A stretch of DNA of 9,909 bases, from NCBI GenBank assembly GCA_016195205.1, contig JACQAB010000148.1:1-9909 (forward strand), in the 5' to 3' direction. Positions 8,342 through 9,909 of this stretch are shown one piece after another. The first letter of the stretch is position 1; each line of letters starts with the position of its first letter. The position numbers were made by a program, and so were the translations under genes. This DNA is from Pseudomonadota bacterium. Lineage in GTDB: Bacteria; Pseudomonadota; Alphaproteobacteria; UBA9219; RGZA01. A model generated the notes under the pieces. The model was not told the DNA's origin. It was given only the letters and a program-made list of their open reading frames with translations, and did no database searches.

Positions 8342-8783
8342 ATTTTTGTTTCGGCAGATCGGCCACCAGCGCCACGTGTTTGAAGTTCGCGCTGGAAAGG
8401 GCGCCCATCACTTCCATGATGCGCCCATAAGTCAGTGAGCGGTCGCCGCGCACGAAAATGCGCATGTCGGGGTCCACGCCCTGCATGGCCTGAAGCCTTG
8501 GCACCAGCGCTTCGAATTTCACGCGCGTTTCCTGAAGATAAATCTCGCTGCTCGCGGTGATGGTGATGACCAGCGGCTGCTTATCGGCGGAAATATTCTT
8601 GCCTTCTGTTTTGGGAAGGTCGACCGGAATGGACACCGAAAGCAAAGGCGCCGTGACCATGAAAATGACCAGCAGCACCAGCATCACATCCACCAGCGGC
8701 GTGACGTTGATGTCGCTCATGGCCTGCGGGCCGCCACGGCGGCGTCCGCGAAAGCCTCCGCGTGACGAACTCATCATCGCCAT
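8340..8783 (-). CDS. tolR: TolR, proton-channel stator subunit of the Tol-Pal motor
   Basis: TolR is an ExbD/TolR family protein that pairs with TolQ to form the proton-conducting motor of the inner membrane. The 147-residue protein begins with a basic Arg/Gly-rich cytoplasmic segment (about 5-20). The family signature MSDINVTPLVDVMLVLLVIFMV follows, with the membrane aspartate at D32 (the counterpart of E. coli TolR D23). The membrane helix is about 30-50 and the periplasmic domain about 52-147, including the RGDRSLTYGRIMEVMGAL segment typical of ExbD/TolR. The ATG shares one base with the tolQ stop (TAATG), and GGAGAG lies just upstream inside tolQ. A longer-than-usual gap filled by an inverted repeat follows before tolA. 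Confidence 0.96.
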   Translation of the reverse strand: MAMMSSSRGGFRGRRRGGPQAMSDINVTPLVDVMLVLLVIFMVTAPLLSVSIPVDLPKTEGKNISADKQPLVITITASSEIYLQETRVKFEALVPRLQAMQGVDPDMRIFVRGDRSLTYGRIMEVMGALSSANFKHVALVADLPKQK

Positions 8784-9520
8784 TACATGCTCTCCAGATT
8801 GCGGGAAATGGTGGCGATCAGGTCGTTGCCGAAGTAATCCAGGCGCTCGGCGTATTTCGAAATCTCGCTGTTGTACTTGTTATAGGCCAGCACGGCGGGA
8901 ATGGCGGCCAACAACCCGATGGCAGTGGCAAACAGGGCCTCGGCGATGCCGGGCGCCACCACGGCCAGGCTGGTGTTCTGCGCATGGGCGATGGAGGTGA
9001 AGCTGGCCATGATGCCCCACACCGTGCCGAACAATCCTACGAAGGGCGAGGTGGAACCCACCGAGGCCAGGAACGTCATATGACGCTGAACATTGGTCAA
9101 CTCGCGCCCGATGGTGACATTCACCACGCGCTCGATCCGTTGCAGCAGGCTGGCGCGCATGGCGGCGGTGGCCAACAGGCCTTTCTCGGCGGCAGAGCGC
9201 AGTTCTTTCACGGCGGCGCAGAACACGGCGGTCATCGGGTCGTTCGGACGGCCGTTGATTTTGTTGTAAAGATCGTCCAGCGCGCCGCCGGCCCAGAAGC
9301 GATCTTCAAAATAGACGGCTTTGTCTTTCAGGCGCTTCAGGCGGAAAGATTTTTGCAAGATCACCGCCCAACTCCAGATCGAGGCCACCAGCAGCACCAA
9401 AATCACCGCTTTCACCACGATGTCGGCATGCATGAACAGACCAACGGGCGAAAAATCCATATGCGCCACGGAACCCGGCAGGTCGATCCGGCTGATAGGG
9501 GTGGTCACTTGTGGTTCCAT
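8783..9520 (-). CDS. tolQ: TolQ, proton-channel subunit of the Tol-Pal motor
   Basis: TolQ belongs to the MotA/TolQ/ExbB family and forms the pentameric channel around TolR in the inner membrane. The 245-residue protein has three membrane segments at about 33-56, 148-176 and 189-213. The conserved stretch PFVGLFGTVWGIMASF (159-174) and the Gly/Ala-rich GIAEALFATAIGLLAAIPAVLAY (191-213) are family hallmarks. The large cytoplasmic loop lies between helices one and two. The ATG at 9520 has AGGAG nine bases upstream; the alternative Met21 is closer to the E. coli start but lacks such a site. Its stop overlaps the tolR start by one base, as expected for stoichiometric expression. Confidence 0.97.
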   Translation of the reverse strand: MEPQVTTPISRIDLPGSVAHMDFSPVGLFMHADIVVKAVILVLLVASIWSWAVILQKSFRLKRLKDKAVYFEDRFWAGGALDDLYNKINGRPNDPMTAVFCAAVKELRSAAEKGLLATAAMRASLLQRIERVVNVTIGRELTNVQRHMTFLASVGSTSPFVGLFGTVWGIMASFTSIAHAQNTSLAVVAPGIAEALFATAIGLLAAIPAVLAYNKYNSEISKYAERLDYFGNDLIATISRNLESM

Positions 9521-9529
9521 AGATCGTAG

Positions 9530-9534
9530 CTCCT
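9530..9534 (-). promoter_or_regulatory. Shine-Dalgarno of tolQ
   Basis: AGGAG on the minus strand, nine bases before the ATG at 9520. It supports that start over Met21. It lies ten bases downstream, in the mRNA, of the CCCCGGG palindrome. Confidence 0.75.
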
Positions 9535-9543
9535 GAGATAGAG

Positions 9544-9597
9544 ACCCCGGGTCAAGCCCGGGGTGATGCTTTCATCGATGCGCCAATGAAAGCATCA
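9544..9597. repeat. Double hairpin at the ybgC-tolQ junction
   Basis: Two hairpins stand side by side. The first is CCCCGGGTCAAGCCCGGGG (9545-9563), with a 7-bp stem, or 8 with a flanking A/T pair, and a 5-base loop. This GGGTCAAGCCC type palindrome is a frequent dispersed repeat in alphaproteobacterial genomes. The second is a perfect 12-bp inverted repeat, TGATGCTTTCAT at 9564-9575 against 9586-9597, with a 10-base loop. The ybgC stop codon (9554-9552) lies in the loop of the first, and the last residues of YbgC are encoded by both. No U-tract follows on the minus strand, so this is not an intrinsic terminator for ybgC; mRNA processing or stabilisation is possible. Confidence 0.85.
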
Positions 9598-9909
9598 ATT
9601 TTCCCGCGAATTGCGGCTGGAATACGGCAAGGCTCGCTGTTTCCGTTGATGCACGCAAGCCCGATTTCGGCACGCACCAGCAACGTGTTGCCGCGCCACA
9701 CCTCTTGTTGCAAAGAAAGCGACGCGCCGCCGCATTCCAGAATGTCCGAGCGCACGGTTAGTTCTTCATCAAGATGGGCGGGTTTCAGGTAATCCAGCAC
9801 GCAGCGGCGCACCACGAACTGGGTTTTGGTTTCGTGCATCATGGCCGCGTGCGAGGCATCGATGGCGCGCAGCATTTCAGTGCGGGCGCGTTCAATGAAG
9901 CGAAGAAAA
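9552..9909 (-). CDS. ybgC: Tol-Pal associated acyl-CoA thioesterase YbgC, 5' end outside window
   Basis: YbgC is a small hotdog-fold thioesterase acting on acyl-CoA or acyl-ACP substrates in the cytoplasm; its role beside the Tol-Pal genes is unresolved. The frame stays open to the right edge, giving 118 visible residues, so perhaps 25-35 N-terminal residues are missing, including the catalytic Asp motif. The visible part starts with FLRFIERARTEML, the conserved helix that follows that motif. It continues with the strands VVRRCVLDYLKPAHLDEELTV and LSLQQEVWRGNTLLVRAEIGLACIN, then RIPAAIRGKIDAF. An internal ATG at 9875 would remove the conserved helix and is not the start. The last dozen or so residues are encoded by palindromic DNA and are likely a non-native tail. 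It lies 31 bases upstream of tolQ. Confidence 0.93.
   Translation of the reverse strand, partial: FLRFIERARTEMLRAIDASHAAMMHETKTQFVVRRCVLDYLKPAHLDEELTVRSDILECGGASLSLQQEVWRGNTLLVRAEIGLACINGNSEPCRIPAAIRGKIDAFIGASMKASPRA

Noticed and set aside
7765..8430. Plus-strand Gly/Ser-rich frame opposite tolA
   Set aside because: The glycine-rich text is the complement of the proline-rich TolA linker.
8762..9529. Plus-strand open frame opposite tolQ
   Set aside because: Shadow of TolQ; His/Gly/Gln-rich composition and no domain.
9552..9875. YbgC starting at the internal ATG at 9875
   Set aside because: The frame continues upstream with FLRFIERARTE, a conserved YbgC segment, to the window edge; the gene is partial, not short.

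Overview
This window is a housekeeping chromosomal locus, almost certainly from an alphaproteobacterium. All recognisable genes lie on the minus strand, so transcription runs from high to low coordinates. In that order they are ybgC (5' end outside the window), tolQ, tolR, tolA, tolB, pal, cpoB (ybgF), tilS, ftsH and an unidentified multi-pass membrane protein cut by the left edge. The Tol-Pal genes followed by tilS and ftsH, the alphaproteobacterial style FtsH N-terminus (NNFGRN...), and a CCCCGGGTCAAGCCCGGGG palindrome of a kind common in alphaproteobacterial genomes all point the same way. I cannot name a genus.

Layout: 9909-9552 encodes the YbgC hotdog thioesterase. 9520-5032 encodes the Tol-Pal envelope machine: the TolQ/TolR proton channel, the TolA spanning arm, the periplasmic TolB propeller and the Pal lipoprotein. 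tolQ/tolR and tolA/tolB overlap by one base each. A strong intrinsic terminator follows pal. After it come cpoB and tilS, which overlap by ATGA, then ftsH. The last 542 bases hold the start of a membrane protein whose first loop resembles GT-C type glycosyltransferases.

How the genes work together: TolQRA uses the proton motive force to act on TolB and Pal during outer-membrane constriction at division. CpoB is the periplasmic partner that links this to peptidoglycan synthesis. YbgC is a regular companion of unclear role. TilS (tRNA-Ile2 lysidine synthetase) and FtsH (membrane AAA+ protease) are essential genes conserved next to the cluster.

The unusual content is in the junctions, not the genes. 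A 243-bp palindromic, MITE-like element sits in frame inside the 5' part of tolB and adds 81 codons before the signal peptide core. Two other inverted repeats, each with a 13-bp perfect core and arms made of degenerate 7- or 8-base units, fill the tolR-tolA and ftsH-downstream junctions and abut start codons that lack a Shine-Dalgarno. A double hairpin occupies the ybgC-tolQ junction, with the ybgC stop codon in one loop. I see no RNA genes, CRISPR arrays, complete insertion sequences or defence system.
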